Below are positions 44,575 to 56,586 of a stretch of DNA of 64,000 nt, piece by piece; the stretch's first letter is position 1, and each line of letters starts with the position of its first letter. The notes under the pieces were generated by a model, which was not told the DNA's origin, did no database searches, and saw only the letters and a list, made by a program, of their open reading frames with translations. Origin of the DNA: Aporrectodea caliginosa (taxonomy: Eukaryota; Annelida; Clitellata; Crassiclitellata; Lumbricidae); the NCBI GenBank assembly GCA_020284085.1, contig JACEVL010000519.1:1730001-1794000 (forward strand), given 5' to 3'. The translations under genes and the position numbers were made by a program.

Positions 44575-45490
44575 CCTTTTTTGCATCGAACAAGTAATTT
44601 GCCGGTTGTATTGTATCGATGAAATTATTTTTTTGCCTTCTTTAGACTAAATTCTACTCGGTGGTGCTTATGGCTTGATAATTGCAGGACTATTTAATTG
44701 TAATATAACATAATAATGTATTTTTTATTGTTATAACAAATTTGTATAGGGCATGTTCAAGATAGGGTACTCTTCACCTAACACACAAACTACAATTAAA
44801 CAGACTTCTGACCTATCTCATCACAAAACCACAATTAAACATCTGGAATGATCTTATAGTATAATATTATACAATACAATACAATATATAATATAATATA
44901 GTATAGTATAATACAATACAATATGATAGAATTCAAATGTAATTTAATATAATATAATTATAATTAGGCCTATATAATTAATTTGATATATGACTCTTGA
45001 CAATGTAATATTATTATATGTGATCATGTCTTGAAAAACACTCACAACAGGGACACTTTTTTGCAAGAAATGCACTCATATGACATGTAGGCCTATGTGC
45101 AAATGGGTCAAAATGAAGTCTTTGCATATTTACACTCCTGTTTGTGTTAGCTATCCAACTGTCAGTAAATGTATAGTTTTGCTGTTTAATTAGTTTTATT
45201 TTCAGTTTTATTGGTATACCCTCTAAATAATTTTTTTTACATGTTTCTTGGTGACCTACTTTGGAAGGCTCCGTGTGCATTGATTATTTAAAAAATGGCC
45301 ACATTATGTAAATATTGCCTTTATTATCCAGTTCTTTGTGAGGATTTCATTGATGGCAGCCGCAAAGGTGTTTGAATAAGCGCCAGTTTACTATAAACAT
45401 TTGCAAACGTAGGTGCAGGAACTTAGGTTGGGTTATAGTTGTGGTAAAGTTTTACTTGGACCAACTCAAAAGTAACCACTGAGCAACCAA
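44575..45490. other. AT-rich unassigned stretch
   Basis: ATAATATA and ACAATAC-type simple sequence at 44865-44960; otherwise nothing was recognised. Confidence 0.5.
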
Positions 45491-45498
45491 CATCTTTC

Positions 45499-45513
45499 AA
45501 TCAATCAATCAAC

Positions 45514-45567
<54 letters not shown>

Positions 45568-45570
45568 ATC
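45499..45570. repeat. (AATC)n microsatellite
   Basis: AATC units with AATAAATC variants. Similar short runs lie at 29910 and 50936. Confidence 0.94.
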
Positions 45571-45869
45571 ATCTTTAAAATATTTTGAGTTTTTTACTAT
45601 CTGTGATAAAAGTTGCAACCTTCACCTAATAATTATGCAGCAATTCCAGTCCAGTCGAGTTCAGAATAAAATATCCAATTTTGATTTTTCCTCCTGTGCG
45701 AGATTTTCTGAGGCATGGCCTTGCTGCATTCGTTGTGACAGTTTATTCAATATACGGGTACATACTGATTGCTATAGCAATGACTATAGAATGAAATCTG
45801 TTTTAGAAAGGGTGACTGGCTCCAAGTTGCTAAACCACATAATTAGGGATGGAAGAAACATTCCCGTTC

Positions 45870-46075
45870 AAAATATGGGTTCTCTGTGGTTGGCCCCTCG
45901 ACCTGGAATGGCCTCCCTCTGGTCCTTCGCTCCCTTCCTAGAACCCCTTCTCAGACATTCCTCTCTCAACTCAAAATGGTCCTATTTGGCCGCGCTGGGG
46001 TTGGGAGCGCCTCTGAGTAGTTCCCTTGAAGAGGCGCTATATAAATTCAAGTAATGAATGAATGAATGAATGGAG
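45870..46075 (+). pseudogene. LINE C-terminus with SINE-C-type tail
   Basis: The remnant reads as the W-LP-x-R...LK C-terminal block of a CR1/L2-like LINE (RHSSLNSKWSYLAALGLGAP). It then has GGGAGCGCCTCTGAGTAG, CCCTTGAAGAGGCGCTATAT and AAATT, and a TGAA tail. The 18-base word GGGAGCGCCTCTGAGTAG is identical in SINE C at 39570-39590, so this LINE family is the likely enzyme source for SINE C. Confidence 0.8.
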
Positions 46076-46299
46076 GAGATGGGATTTCAAATCCAACTTA
46101 CGAAACATGAGTTTCACATTTTACGCCAGAAACGCCAGTGGTTTTGGGAAGATTTTGTCTATAAATAATAATAATAATAAGCACATGCTTTGTAAATAAA
46201 AAATAGATGTTCCCAACATCAATCTCATATGTAGAACGTATGCGGCACGTATGAGAATACTCCTAGAAAGGGCTTCACTTGCACCACATACATTTCAGT

Positions 46300-46362
46300 A
46301 TTCATTCATTCTGAGCATTTATATAGCGCCCTTCAAGGAATCCTACTCAGAGGCAGAGTATG
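46300..46362 (-). mobile_element. Solo GCGCTATATAAAT-type tail
   Basis: ATTCATTCTGAGCATTTATA, TAGCGCCCTTCAAGGAATCC, CTACTCAGAGG: the LINE/SINE-C tail with a short TGAA tail on the minus strand. Confidence 0.75.
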
Positions 46363-46622
46363 TAAGACATATGAATGCCATATAGGAATTGTATGTAGGC
46401 CTATGTAATTATGTATGTATGCATGTACGAAGGCAGGTATGTATTGTATGCATGTATGTAGCTGAGCACTTGTGTAGAGTGTTTAACCCTTCACAGATAA
46501 GAAGGCACTAAAAGCTACTGTGAAAATAATACGTTTTGTCATTAAAGGATTAAGGGTGCACAAAGGTGCTGTGATATGGACTTAATTCATAATTATGACA
46601 TTGCTGTGTTGGTGATTGTTGC

Positions 46623-46775
46623 CAGTGTTTCCGTTAACGCCCAAATGGCCGTTTTTACGTCCGTAAAAAACGTCCAAATTTTTCGGTGTCATAGCCGAAG
46701 CAATGAGCTACGTCCAAAAAATTCCAGGTCAAGGGCATAAATACGTCCTCTTTTTGGACTCTAACGGAAACACGG
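46623..46775. mobile_element. hAT MITE, 153 bp, perfect 8-bp duplication
   Basis: Ends CAGTGTTTCCGTTAACG and, inverted, CCGTGTTTCCGTTAGAG. Perfect duplication ATTGTTGC at 46615-46622 and 46776-46783. Internal ACGTCC words in both orientations. Confidence 0.94.
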
Positions 46776-46814
46776 ATTGTTGCTGTATCTAAGCTACCCA
46801 GGACCATGTGTTTC

Positions 46815-46990
46815 ACAGGGTCTTTTCATTAGCACACTTGGTCTGGAAGCCAACAGTTGTGGGTTTGAGCATGCTGAGTGGACTTCGTGTAATAACCCGG
46901 GACAAAGTTGCTCATGTACAATTGTCTCATGAAGTAAGATTATCTGGCCTTGCATGAATAAGTGCAATAAAAATTGTCATCAGGCACATT
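46815..46990 (+). mobile_element. tRNA-like SINE
   Basis: A-box-like TTAGCACACTTGG and B-box-like GTGGGTTTGAGC, about 45 bp apart, then a body ending GCAATAAAAATTG. Family not assigned. Confidence 0.55.
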
Positions 46991-48586
46991 AACCTAAGCA
47001 AGTAAGTAAGTAGGTATATTCTTTATTATGGACAATAATCTTATACCCCAGGTAACCTCGGTGAAATTTCTGGGTATACATGAGAACCAATTCTTAACGT
47101 GGAAGGTCAATATTGAAAATATTTCCAAAATAAAATTTATGGTAATCATTATGGTTATGGAGGTTAACCTATTAAAAATATACTTACTTACTTACTTACT
47201 TACTTAGATTAAGATCTCTCATAGTTTATTTATTAATTCAAACAGATAAACGAAGATGTAACTAGCTGACATCTGAGAGACCCGGAAGACTAGGAGACTG
47301 GCCGTCAAATGTTTACGTTACCCGTCGATGAGAATTCTTGCCAAACTGGTAACTGTTTTGTTTGCTGACGTTGCTGTAAGAGTTCAGTTCTGGAATCAGA
47401 ATTCCAGCGGCAGATTCAAGGTCATCAGAGTTAGTTGACCAATTGTATGATGGCGAATGTGAATGCTAATGAGATTCATAGCACGAGAGCTGGCTGGCCA
47501 TCAGCGGACAGGGTGATTTGGGAAATAAATTGAAGATCAATGCGTCAAGTGTGAGGCAACGGATGGCTGCAATATTTCGGCAGAAGTTAAGGTTAATTTG
47601 TGTTAGCCGTAGACGCATGGAGGGGAAGAAGACTGATGTCGGTGAGGGAGAAGATGGAGCGCTAACCCTCATGTATGCTGAGGCAAAGAAAGTGAAGTTG
47701 CAAACACTTGAGATTCATAGCCTTGTCTTGTGGTTGCCTTTAATCGAGCCGTTAATGTGTTAGTGTTCGATGTGAGACAGATGCTGAACGGTTGTGTCAA
47801 AGAGCTGGGCAGAAGTTCATTTCAAAATTTGTTTAGATCGAAGTCCTTAGAATGGCTATGCAATGTCTAGTTACATTATGTCTGTATTTATTCTGAGAAT
47901 TTATATTGTGCCTCTTCAAGATATCTACTCTGTAAAGTGTTAAGTGTTATTACGAACGAAAATATTGCATCAGTTAGCAAAACAATGCACAGTAAGCTAG
48001 ATGAGTCACCACTCTACACATGCATGTGTCATGTTTAGAAACAAAATACAGAGCTTTAACTACCACACATAAGCGCTGCATCTGCTAGCCAAATTTGTGT
48101 TAAAGTTCATTAAAAATAGAAAGTTCATTTGAATAAGGAAACAGTGCTCAGGTGAGCAGAAAGTCAATGCTGGCATTGCTGGACATGATGTTGATCACCT
48201 AAGGTGTGGTGTTGTAAGTCACTGAAATACCTTTTGGCTACTGGTGGCTGAAGCACTTCAGAATCAGGATGATAGAGGATGATAGAGTATGGTCAATGAA
48301 TGAACTTACTAATCAGGTTTACACTTATGTTGACAGTTGTCACTTGGCACCCTGGATGGATGGAAGAACCTGTATCATTGTTCCTTCAAGTCAGGACTAC
48401 ATTCAGGTCCACTCTGCACAGATCTGCCTTAGTGGATATATCACCTGTGTCTGACTTGTTTGACTTCTAAGAGACAATATAATAACCCGGTCGGCTCGCT
48501 ATTGTGAAGCTATCCTGTCAGAGTGCACAGGTAGCCATTTATACTGTGGTTTGATGCTGAATACCTTGCCGTATGTCACCAGGTCA
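46991..48586. other. Mostly unassigned intronic stretch
   Basis: Family-K tails occur at 46997-47030 (minus) and 47180-47205 (plus). A degraded SINE-C-type tail lies at 47885-47945 (minus). The remainder, including 47210-47880, shows no repeat or gene. Confidence 0.45.
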
Positions 48587-48874
48587 GATGGCTCGAGAGA
48601 TGTTATAGGTGTTCAAGAACCAGGTGGCTCAAGAGGTGTTATAGGTGTTCAAGAACCAGATGGCTCAAGAGGTGTTATAGGTGTTCAAGAACCAGATGGC
48701 TCAAGAGGTGTTATAGGTGTTCAAGAACCAGATGGCTCAAGAGGTGTTATAGGTGTTCAAGAACCAGATGGCTCAAGAGGTGTTATGGGTGTTCAAGAAC
48801 CAGATGGCTCAAGAGATGTTATAGGTGTTCAAGAACCAGATGGCTCCAGAGGTGTTATAGGTGTTCAAGAACCA
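48587..48874 (+). repeat. Eight 36-bp units, in-frame 12-residue repeat
   Basis: Eight units of exactly 36 bp (GATGGCTCAAGAGGTGTTAT plus AGGTGTTCAAGAACCA) differ at only a few positions. They lie within an open frame (48551-48916) that would encode repeats of DGSRGVIGVQEP. The period is a multiple of three and no stop has entered, but no domain, splice site or host gene context supports translation. I treat it as a minisatellite. Confidence 0.95.
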
Positions 48875-49612
48875 CGGACGAGCAGCAGGCATCTTGGTTC
48901 CATTCACTCAGAGTGATGCTGTCAGTATTCTGGGAAAACTAGTCAAGTTCAAGTCCTCATGATTTGTCGATCACCAAAACAAAAGTTCATGTTACAATTT
49001 GTTATAGTAGTCCATGGGTATCAATGGCTTAATCCAAAAGGAACAGTATTTTGTCACTGGCAGGGACGCCCTTTCTCACTTTTATTTCCATATATATTAT
49101 TAACACTGATTCGAAACCAATAGAGAAATGTGTGATTTCATTCATTCATTCCGAGCATTTATATAGCGCCCCTTCAAGGAACCTACTCAGAGGCGCTCAA
49201 AAAGTTGTGCAGAATGTGCAGATGTGAGCAAGGTGATGTTTCTGTTACTGTAGTAGAAAATACAGATACATATATAAACTATTCATTACATGTTTGCACA
49301 CAGTGAGTCCATCAAATACTGTTTAAGTCAAGTCCACAATAATTAGCGTCCTTGGTTGTTCTGGTGCGGCATGCTAAACAGCTTCTTCATCATTCACGGC
49401 CAAGGAGTTCATGGAGTATATGGCGACTACAGCGTTTGTAAAGTATCCTGGATTTAGCTTGCTACTGATGATGATACAGAAATTGTTGTCATTACAATAA
49501 TACAATTACACTAAGATTAAGTCCATGTGTGATGATGCCTCCTGTTGTGCATCTCCACAGTTCCCTTCCATAGCTGCCTTCCATAGAATGCCGCCTGTCT
49601 GACCTGAGATGT
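48875..49612. other. Unassigned stretch with one solo tail
   Basis: At 49140-49200 (minus) TCATTCATTCCGAGCATTTA, TATAGCGCCCCTTCAAGGAA, CCTACTCAGAGGCGCTC is a clean solo LINE/SINE-C tail with a TGAA tail. Nothing else was recognised. Confidence 0.65.
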
Positions 49613-49619
49613 ATGCCAG

Positions 49620-49790
49620 TGAAGACCTCATCCTCTCGTCTCTACCTACGTCGTTTGAACTTGTGGAATTTGCGGAAGGTCATCTTCCATCTTCCAGCGC
49701 TCGTGAATAAGCTGGTGCCCTGCGCTTGGCTTTCGAGTGACACTTTAGAAGTTCGGAGATTACGATTACGATTCCATTCCACGTGCTTCT
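49620..49790 (+). mobile_element. Retroposon 3' end, family D
   Basis: GTGAATAAGCTGGTGCCCTG, CGCTTGGCTTTCGAGTGACA, CTTTAGAAGTTCGGAGATTA then CGATTACGATT. A possible short coding remnant precedes it. Confidence 0.7.
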
Positions 49791-49829
49791 CTGCAACTGT
49801 TTTGCTACAGGAGTGTTCTTCCACTTTCT

Positions 49830-50290
49830 CAGAAGTGCTCCATTTCGCTTAATTCTCTGAAGCGTGAGGGACTTGATCCAAGTGATTGGTCAACTACCGG
49901 CCGGCATCTGACGTTCTTGACCCAATGGTTGAAAATATTTGTGCCCATATGGCGCCATGGATGGGGCACAGGTGATCCTCCTGGCTCTGTTTGATGTCAC
50001 TGCAGCCATTGACACGGTCGATAATGGCATTCTTATTTGCCAATTATCCTTCTCTTTTGGTATCTATGGCAAACCGCTTGACTGGTGTCGTTGCTTTTTG
50101 TATGGGTGCACATCCTTCACTGTATTTTTGTCTCCTGAATCCCATACTCGCGTTTTCCTCGTTTTCCTGCCACAAGCTTTGTTCTTAGGCTACTGCTCTA
50201 CATCTGCATACTGCAGATATTTCAACTGTCCTGCTGGTCTACTGTAGTATTCTGAACAAATCGAAGCCGATGATATACAGACCTATCTGC
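49830..50290 (+). pseudogene. LINE reverse transcriptase fragment
   Basis: Blocks in shifting frames: VNYRPASDVLDPMVENI, then ILLALFDVTAAIDTVDNGIL (family form LLDLSAAFDTVDHDIL), GKPLDWCRCFLYG, and FLPQALFLGY (family PQGSVLGP). The order matches the reverse transcriptase N-terminal half of CR1/L2-group LINEs. The acidic catalytic box is not recognisable. It is decayed. Confidence 0.82.
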
Positions 50291-51269
50291 AATGCCCAGC
50301 ATCTGATGCCTTTATTGCTGAGGTTACAAATACAGAGGGCTACGGTAGCTTTGAGCTTGGATGTCGTCCAATCATATACGCCTCAATGCATTCGTTTTAA
50401 CTCAGTTTTTATGGCTGGGTAATAGGCGCCAGCCGAGGAAGAGAAATCCGTGGACTATAGCTAGCGACTGATTTTCCTCACCTCCTTGGCTTAACTTTCC
50501 TTCTGTGGACCGGACTTCACTTTATCTGAGGATATAAATCTTGTCTGTCATGCTTGCTTTATTAGCTGCGCTAACTGAGACTCATGTCTCATTCACTTTT
50601 ATGCATTTCTGCAGTTGTCTTTATTCATACTATTAATAAAAGCATTGATAAGATAATATTGCAGTGCTACAGTAGTCTGGATGGTGCTAGACTACTGTAG
50701 CGCCATCTCTGTGGGCCTGCTGCATTGGGCAGCCTGAACATTGGCTGGTGCTGTGTGCAGTTGCAAGGTTTTGGTGGCACTTCAAATTTGACTTTTTTGT
50801 GTGGTGTTATATGAGTGTGTGTATGTGAAACTATGTGTGTATCAAGACGCTTAATTTAGTGCCATTAAGGAACTTCACAAAACGATAATGTGATGTACTT
50901 CACTGACAGCATATCCAATGTGACATTTTGATGTCAATCAATCAATCAATCAATATTCATTTATTATCAATACAGAATTACACATTACGCATTTCTGCTG
51001 ACAGCTAAATTGATTCTGCATCAGGTTCAATACAGAATATCAGGGTTGTCTATGGTCTTATGACCAGGATTAATATGTGTTTCTGAAAAGGACTCTTGTA
51101 ATGTAATTTCGGTCATCCTTGCACGGGAGAGTGTGGGTCTAATGATGCCAGTTGGGTATGCAACTTCCTCGTTGTATGAGCTTTGTTGTCCCGTTTCGGA
51201 TTTGGCTGGCCGCGTAAACCTTCAGCTCCAAGACATAGTTGAATATGTTGTTCCTTAAACATGCACTTG
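50291..51269. other. Unassigned intronic stretch
   Basis: It contains a degraded family-D tail (about 50738-50795) and an AATC run followed by TTCATTTATTATCAATAC (50936-50975). No gene was recognised. Confidence 0.45.
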
Positions 51270-51470
51270 ACAATGAATCGTTGAGGCTTTTTAGTGTTTG
51301 AGTCGTCCTCTACATAGAATTCCCTACCTCTTGATCTGCAGATCCTTTTGGATTAAGGATACTAGATACACATTTCACCAAGAGTTATCTTTTGCAAGGG
51401 CTGGTCTGGGAGTTCCTCTCGGTATTTAACTTGAAGGTGTGCTAATACTGTGCTATATAATTATAATACT
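51270..51470 (+). pseudogene. Possible LINE C-terminus
   Basis: A W-free but patterned remnant (reads EFPTS...THFTKSYLLQGLVWEF) followed by CTGTGCTATATAATTATAAT resembles other LINE ends here. Weak. Confidence 0.4.
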
Positions 51471-52934
51471 CTGAAGCAAGAATGAATGACTAAACTTCGA
51501 GATTTCAAGCAACGAACACATTTAAGTAGTTAAGAATTTGCTGTCATTAATTTGACAGTGGTGATTTCTATTATTCCGGGATGGGAAACATGAAGGGTCA
51601 AAAGGGATGCAGCACAAGAAATTTTTTATTGCCTTTAGTGTGCATAATGGAATGTAAAATCCGAATAACAACTTCAGAGGGAATAATGGCAGACAGGTGG
51701 TAAAATATGGATAATTGCTGGAACAGTCTGGAAAGTGGAAAGTTTCCAGCTGACTGTAGGAGGAAAAAAGTCCAGCTGGCTAATGGAGTTGAATAGCACG
51801 GAAAGGAAGGAAATTAATGGCTTCGATGTCCTACGCAGTAATCATCGGACTGTTCCAAATGCTATCATCACTTTATTCGTGACAGAGAGCAATGCTGGAA
51901 TATTCCTTTGTAGAATGAAATCACGAGTCGGAGGAGCTGTGGCAAATTTGTTTCGGCAACGATTATCATCAGGTGACCGCAATTTTCTGGTTAATTTTTT
52001 TGGGTCAGATTTTGATATCATGTGACATCAAATATCGAAGCTACGTGATACTCTAATTATGTATCTGCTTGTCTGGTCATATGATATGATACCTCTGTCT
52101 AAACTGATCTGATTTAACCTAAGTTATATAAATGTTCAATTACATTACATTGCTTTACATTAGCCTACATTACTAATGTTGGAAAATGAATTCTGTGGTG
52201 CTGGTGTTAATTTTACAGGATATCTACCGGTATGTATAGATATGCAATTTAAGCCAATCAAATTCTAGTTATTGCTGTGAGGAATAAGTGTGCTGAAAAA
52301 GCTGTGGGGTAGATCTAGAGCTCATTGCTTGATTACCATCCAGCTAAGACTTCCAGAAACAAGGTCTTTCAATTGTTTTATTTTCTTGTCAGCATTTTAA
52401 TGCAAACCATTAAACTCTGATTGGATACACTTGCTTACCGTACATTGTATGCCAGGTCTGGCATATGTAATGTCTGCAATTTGTATTTTTCGTCAAGCAG
52501 ATTGGCAGAGATTGCATTTATCAGTAACATATTGGTCTTAAAACTCACAAATCAATAGTTTTTAGCACTGTTATTTACAAAATATTTGAGTTTAGAGTTT
52601 AATATTTTATGTGTGGGTTATTTTGTTTTGTGTTCTCACAAGACTCTCGTAATTTCTGGCATGTTGCTATGTCGGGGTTGTTCAAGAGATGCAAATCCTG
52701 ACGGAATATTGGCAATTACTGGTAGTGGTTGAGTCATTGAGCGTGTAAGGAGTGCTCAATTGTTCTGTGGATTGCTGTTGTGATGTTTGTGCTTCAGCCA
52801 AAGCATCCTTCAACCCAAGGTTGCGTTAATCTAAAGTTGAAGGATCTCTTGTTGCTGAGATCTAGCATTTATAAAGACATGCAATGAGTTAAACTTTGTC
52901 ATTGCAATGCAGCATTTTCAGTCTAGACTCAGCT
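51471..52934. other. Unassigned intronic stretch
   Basis: No repeat was recognised except a TTATATAAATGTTCAATTAC end with ACATT units (52128-52175). Confidence 0.45.
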
Positions 52935-53735
52935 AGAAAGAGTATCATGTGTATGGTCCTGATGCTTGAAGATACTGTGATACTACACTTTAAAAAGATC
53001 ATCTCGTCTACAGTTCTGATGCTTAACTTGGTAACTCTAGTAATGGATTTTCAATAAAGTATCTTTTTTTGCTGTGATAATGGACTTTGAGAAGAATACC
53101 ATGTTGTTAATACAATAGGCTATAAAACTAAATTCCATGATTATGAACTTTCAAAAGAATATCTTGTTCTTTATCCTGTGACAATGGACTTTCTTGTATC
53201 TTGTTCTTGATGCCTTGATATAATGAACTTTCAAAAGAGTATCTCATTCTTGATGCTGTAATATAATGGACTTTTCAAAGAATATCTTGTTCTTGATCCT
53301 GTGATAATGGGCTTTCTTGTATCTTATTCTTGAGGTTTTGATATAATGAGCTTTCAAAATATATATCGTTCTTGATGGTTTGGTTATAATGGGCTTTCAA
53401 AATAGTATTGTCTTCTTGATGATGTGATATAGTAAGCTTTCAAAAGAGTATTTTGTTCTTGATGCTGTAATAATGGGCTCCTAAGAGTATGGGGCTGAAG
53501 GATGCTGTGATAATGGGATTTCACTGTGATAATGGGATTTTAACAGTTTTTCTGATAATGGCTGTTCTTGATGGTGTGGTTATAATGGGCTTTCAAAATA
53601 GTATTGTCTTCTTGATGACGATATAGTAACGAGTATTTTGTTCTTGATGCTGTAATAATGGGCTCCTAAGAGTATGGGGCTGAAGGATGCTGTGATAATG
53701 GGATTTCGCTGTGATAATGGGATTTCAAAAGCTGA
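52935..53735. repeat. Degenerate minisatellite, about 45-bp unit, with a higher-order duplication
   Basis: The unit approximates TATAATGGGCTTTCAAAAGA plus GTATCTTGTTCTTGATGCTGTGA. Identity between neighbours is modest. A block at about 53375-53545 is repeated nearly exactly at 53565-53725, a recent segmental duplication within the array. Confidence 0.85.
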
Positions 53736-53872
53736 GGACGAAAACGGAAGTTATTAACAGTTTTTCTGATTGGCTGAACGAACTGATCATGTCCAATCGT
53801 AGATCGATGGTCTGTTTTGATTTGTTGCAAATTTGTTTATTATTTCTGTTAGCCACGCTGCTTTCAGTCATC

Positions 53873-54089
53873 TAATAATAATAATAATCTTTTCTTTATT
53901 AAGCGCTTGACAAATGCACTGCGCTGTACATTTACATGTTATGCAATTTAAATCTTAACTACTAACAGAACAGATAGCCTGCAATACAACGGCGCTAATA
54001 GCAGCGTGCATATCCGCCCTACGGGGCTCGAACTCGGTACCTCTCGCTCTCCATGCCAGCGTGTTATCCAATGCGCTATCAGGCCCCCG
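53873..54089 (-). mobile_element. tRNA-derived SINE, family A, copy 2
   Basis: AAT tail at left, CTTTTCTTTATTAAGCGCTT, then ACATTTACATGTTATGCAAT, and a head with GGGGCTCGAACTCGGTACC (B box on the minus strand) and CCAATGCGCTATCAGG (A box). Full length. Confidence 0.92.
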
Positions 54090-54362
54090 ATCTATATGCT
54101 GTGCAGTGTGTGCTTGGTTGTCCCATAGAATCAGACTGTTCCTTTGTTATTTTTTCATGCCCTGAGACTGCTTGTTCATTCATGATTTCAGTTCTACAGC
54201 ACTTGCAGATCTGCCTCAAAATCAGTCGATTGCCTAGATGTTATGTGACGCTTTCTGCTCTGCTTGTTCTCTTGATCGGTGTGTCCAAGAACTCGTCATT
54301 TAAATGTCTAGAATTACTCGTGTGATCCAAGTGTTATCATTCCTCTTTCTTCATCTAATCTA

Positions 54363-54520
54363 ATCTAATCTAACCTTCCTTCAAAAAGCGGCTCAAACTC
54401 ACTATTTCTCCTTGGCTTTCAAGGATTTAGAAATCTAAGTGCATCTTCACCTGGCGGCTGACTATCCACACCTCAGATTCACATTTCGGTGTGACCTAAA
54501 TATATGTAATAATAATAATA

Positions 54521-54563
<43 letters not shown>

Positions 54564-54565
54564 CC
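54363..54565 (+). pseudogene. LINE 3' end, same family as 5983-6600
   Basis: CTTCCTTCAAAAAGCGGCTC, TCACTATTTCTCCTTGGCTT, TCACATTTCGGTGTGACCT and an AAT tail match 6466-6645 in order. Only the last coding residues (LPSFKKRLKL) and UTR remain. Confidence 0.85.
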
Positions 54566-55169
54566 TATTTACTCTGTTTTAAACTCATCAGAAGTCTGCA
54601 TTAAGCTTTTGTTTAGTGTTCCTCTTGTTTTCCAAAGATCACTTTGCATCTAAACACTGGCTTATTTCCAAATTTCTTGATGTATACTAGTAAGTGATCA
54701 GAACCTAAAAAACAAGTACAGTTTACATGTATCCAAAAAGTACCAAAGAACATATTTGTTTATTATCTCGAATCAAAATTACCGTATTTGCCTAAATGTA
54801 TTATATGTATGTACATAAGCTCCTGCACTGTATTTTGTTTTTCCATTTTTATCCTACTGTAATATTTGCTGGTGTGAAAATTGCCCAATGAAATTGAAAC
54901 GTTATAAATCCTGCAAAAGAGCACCTTGCACAATACCTGCACTGCACTATGGTCTGTCAATACGAAACCAGCATTCAATGATTATATTAAAGTTGGCTGA
55001 TATTACCAGGTCTCAGATTGGCTTCTTTGTGTATTTTCACCACAATAAGCTTCTGTTTACTGTTTGATGACTACTTTCTGCAACTTGTGACTATTCATAT
55101 TTATTACAACACTAACATTTCATACAAATATTGCCCTGATGTAGTATGAACAATTTTTTAATTCATTTC
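54566..55169. other. Unassigned intronic stretch
   Basis: No feature was recognised. Confidence 0.5.
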
Positions 55170-55655
55170 TGGCAGCCTTAATCAGAGCTTATCTCATTTC
55201 CAGACAGATTTGAAGCGATATCTGTTAAATTTAGAATTGTTGAGTTGTGTAACTAATGGCCTCAACTGTTCGGTAAGGTTAGACTGTTAGAGTATGAAAG
55301 TGTGTAGGCCTATTAGGCCTATCGCAGAATATTTAAGTTTTCTCCTTTGTTATTCCCTGCCTTGTGTGCATGTACTGTTTGTATATATTGTGCTTGGTGC
55401 AGTCGATTAATATGTTTTAATTTTGACTTTAGTTAACTAGTTAAGACCTTATATTCTTGGTATTATATTATATTTATATTATATAGCCAGTTGCTATAAT
55501 TTCAATGTTGTACATGGGTAACCATGTCACCAGGACTTTGGTCCCTTAAGGGTTTCTCTCTCATTGCTTCCTGTAAATCAACAAAATGTCTTGATATGTA
55601 CTGTTATGTCATTGTGTGCAACAAGAAGCAATAAAATTTACGGTTATGGTTATTT
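55170..55655 (+). mobile_element. Retroposon 3' end, family H, copy
   Basis: A TAGGCCTATTAGGCCTA run (55305-55321) lies inside. The 3' part CTTTGGTCCCTTAAGGGTTT, AAGCAATAAAATTTACGG and TTATGG matches 33670-33950. Confidence 0.6.
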
Positions 55656-55980
55656 CTTCGTGCCTTCATGAGGTTCGTGTAAGGCGCTATATAAATGACC
55701 ATGTACATATATTTATCTTTGTTGGACTATTTGAATTTATAAACAAATTACTAGGAAACTGGTGCTATAGAAAAATAACTAGATCAGATTAGATGAAGAA
55801 AGAGGAATGATGGCATTCGAGTCACACCAGTAAATCCAATTACATAATTATACTACTTGGAATAAAGCTTTTGGTGCAGCAGCTGTTATTGGTTTAATAT
55901 AATGTTGCTAGCTTTGCTCACTAAAGTCTGTTTCTTTGGAAAGCGTTGACACAATACTCCAACTTATTTGACACATCCAT

Positions 55981-56166
55981 CAGTGGCGTAACGAAGGGTT
56001 TCATCACCCAGGGGCAAGAGTTGATGACTGCGCCCCTTTTTAATTTTCTTGTTGACTTTTAATTGTTCTTGTCATAGTACTGTGTACCACTGAAAGCTAA
56101 TTTTGCGCCTCCTTGTGCTGCGCCCAGGGGCAGTTGCCCCCTCTGCCCCCTTTCATTACGCCACTG
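55981..56166. mobile_element. hAT MITE, 186 bp, perfect 8-bp duplication
   Basis: Ends CAGTGGCGTAACGAAGGG and, inverted, CAGTGGCGTAATGAAAGGG. Perfect duplication ACATCCAT at 55973-55980 and 56167-56174. Complementary GGGGCA/TGCCCC words occur inside. Confidence 0.96.
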
Positions 56167-56174
56167 ACATCCAT

Positions 56175-56540
56175 TGGTCAGATAATAAGTGAAGCATATG
56201 TCTTATGATTGTATGTTGTTGTTGGATTGTCTATGGTTTACACGTATATGACAGCAGCTGTTGCTGTCACAGAGCTACTGGTGAATTTGTCTGGGTCGCA
56301 AGAGTGAGCACAGCATGAACAAAATGAAAGAGGCTAGACGATGCCCAAATGTCAGAGATAATTATGAAGATGTGTCTCTTCTGTGATGAGCTAATAAGAA
56401 TACAGTGCAAGTTTTTGTAGGCTACTTTTGAGGAGTTCTTGAAAGTCTAATGTAATGACTTCTCTATAATAATAGCCTATACCAAAATACAAAAGGCTTC
56501 AGCCAATGGTTGCCAATAGGAGGAGCTATATACAGACAGA

Positions 56541-56586
<46 letters not shown>

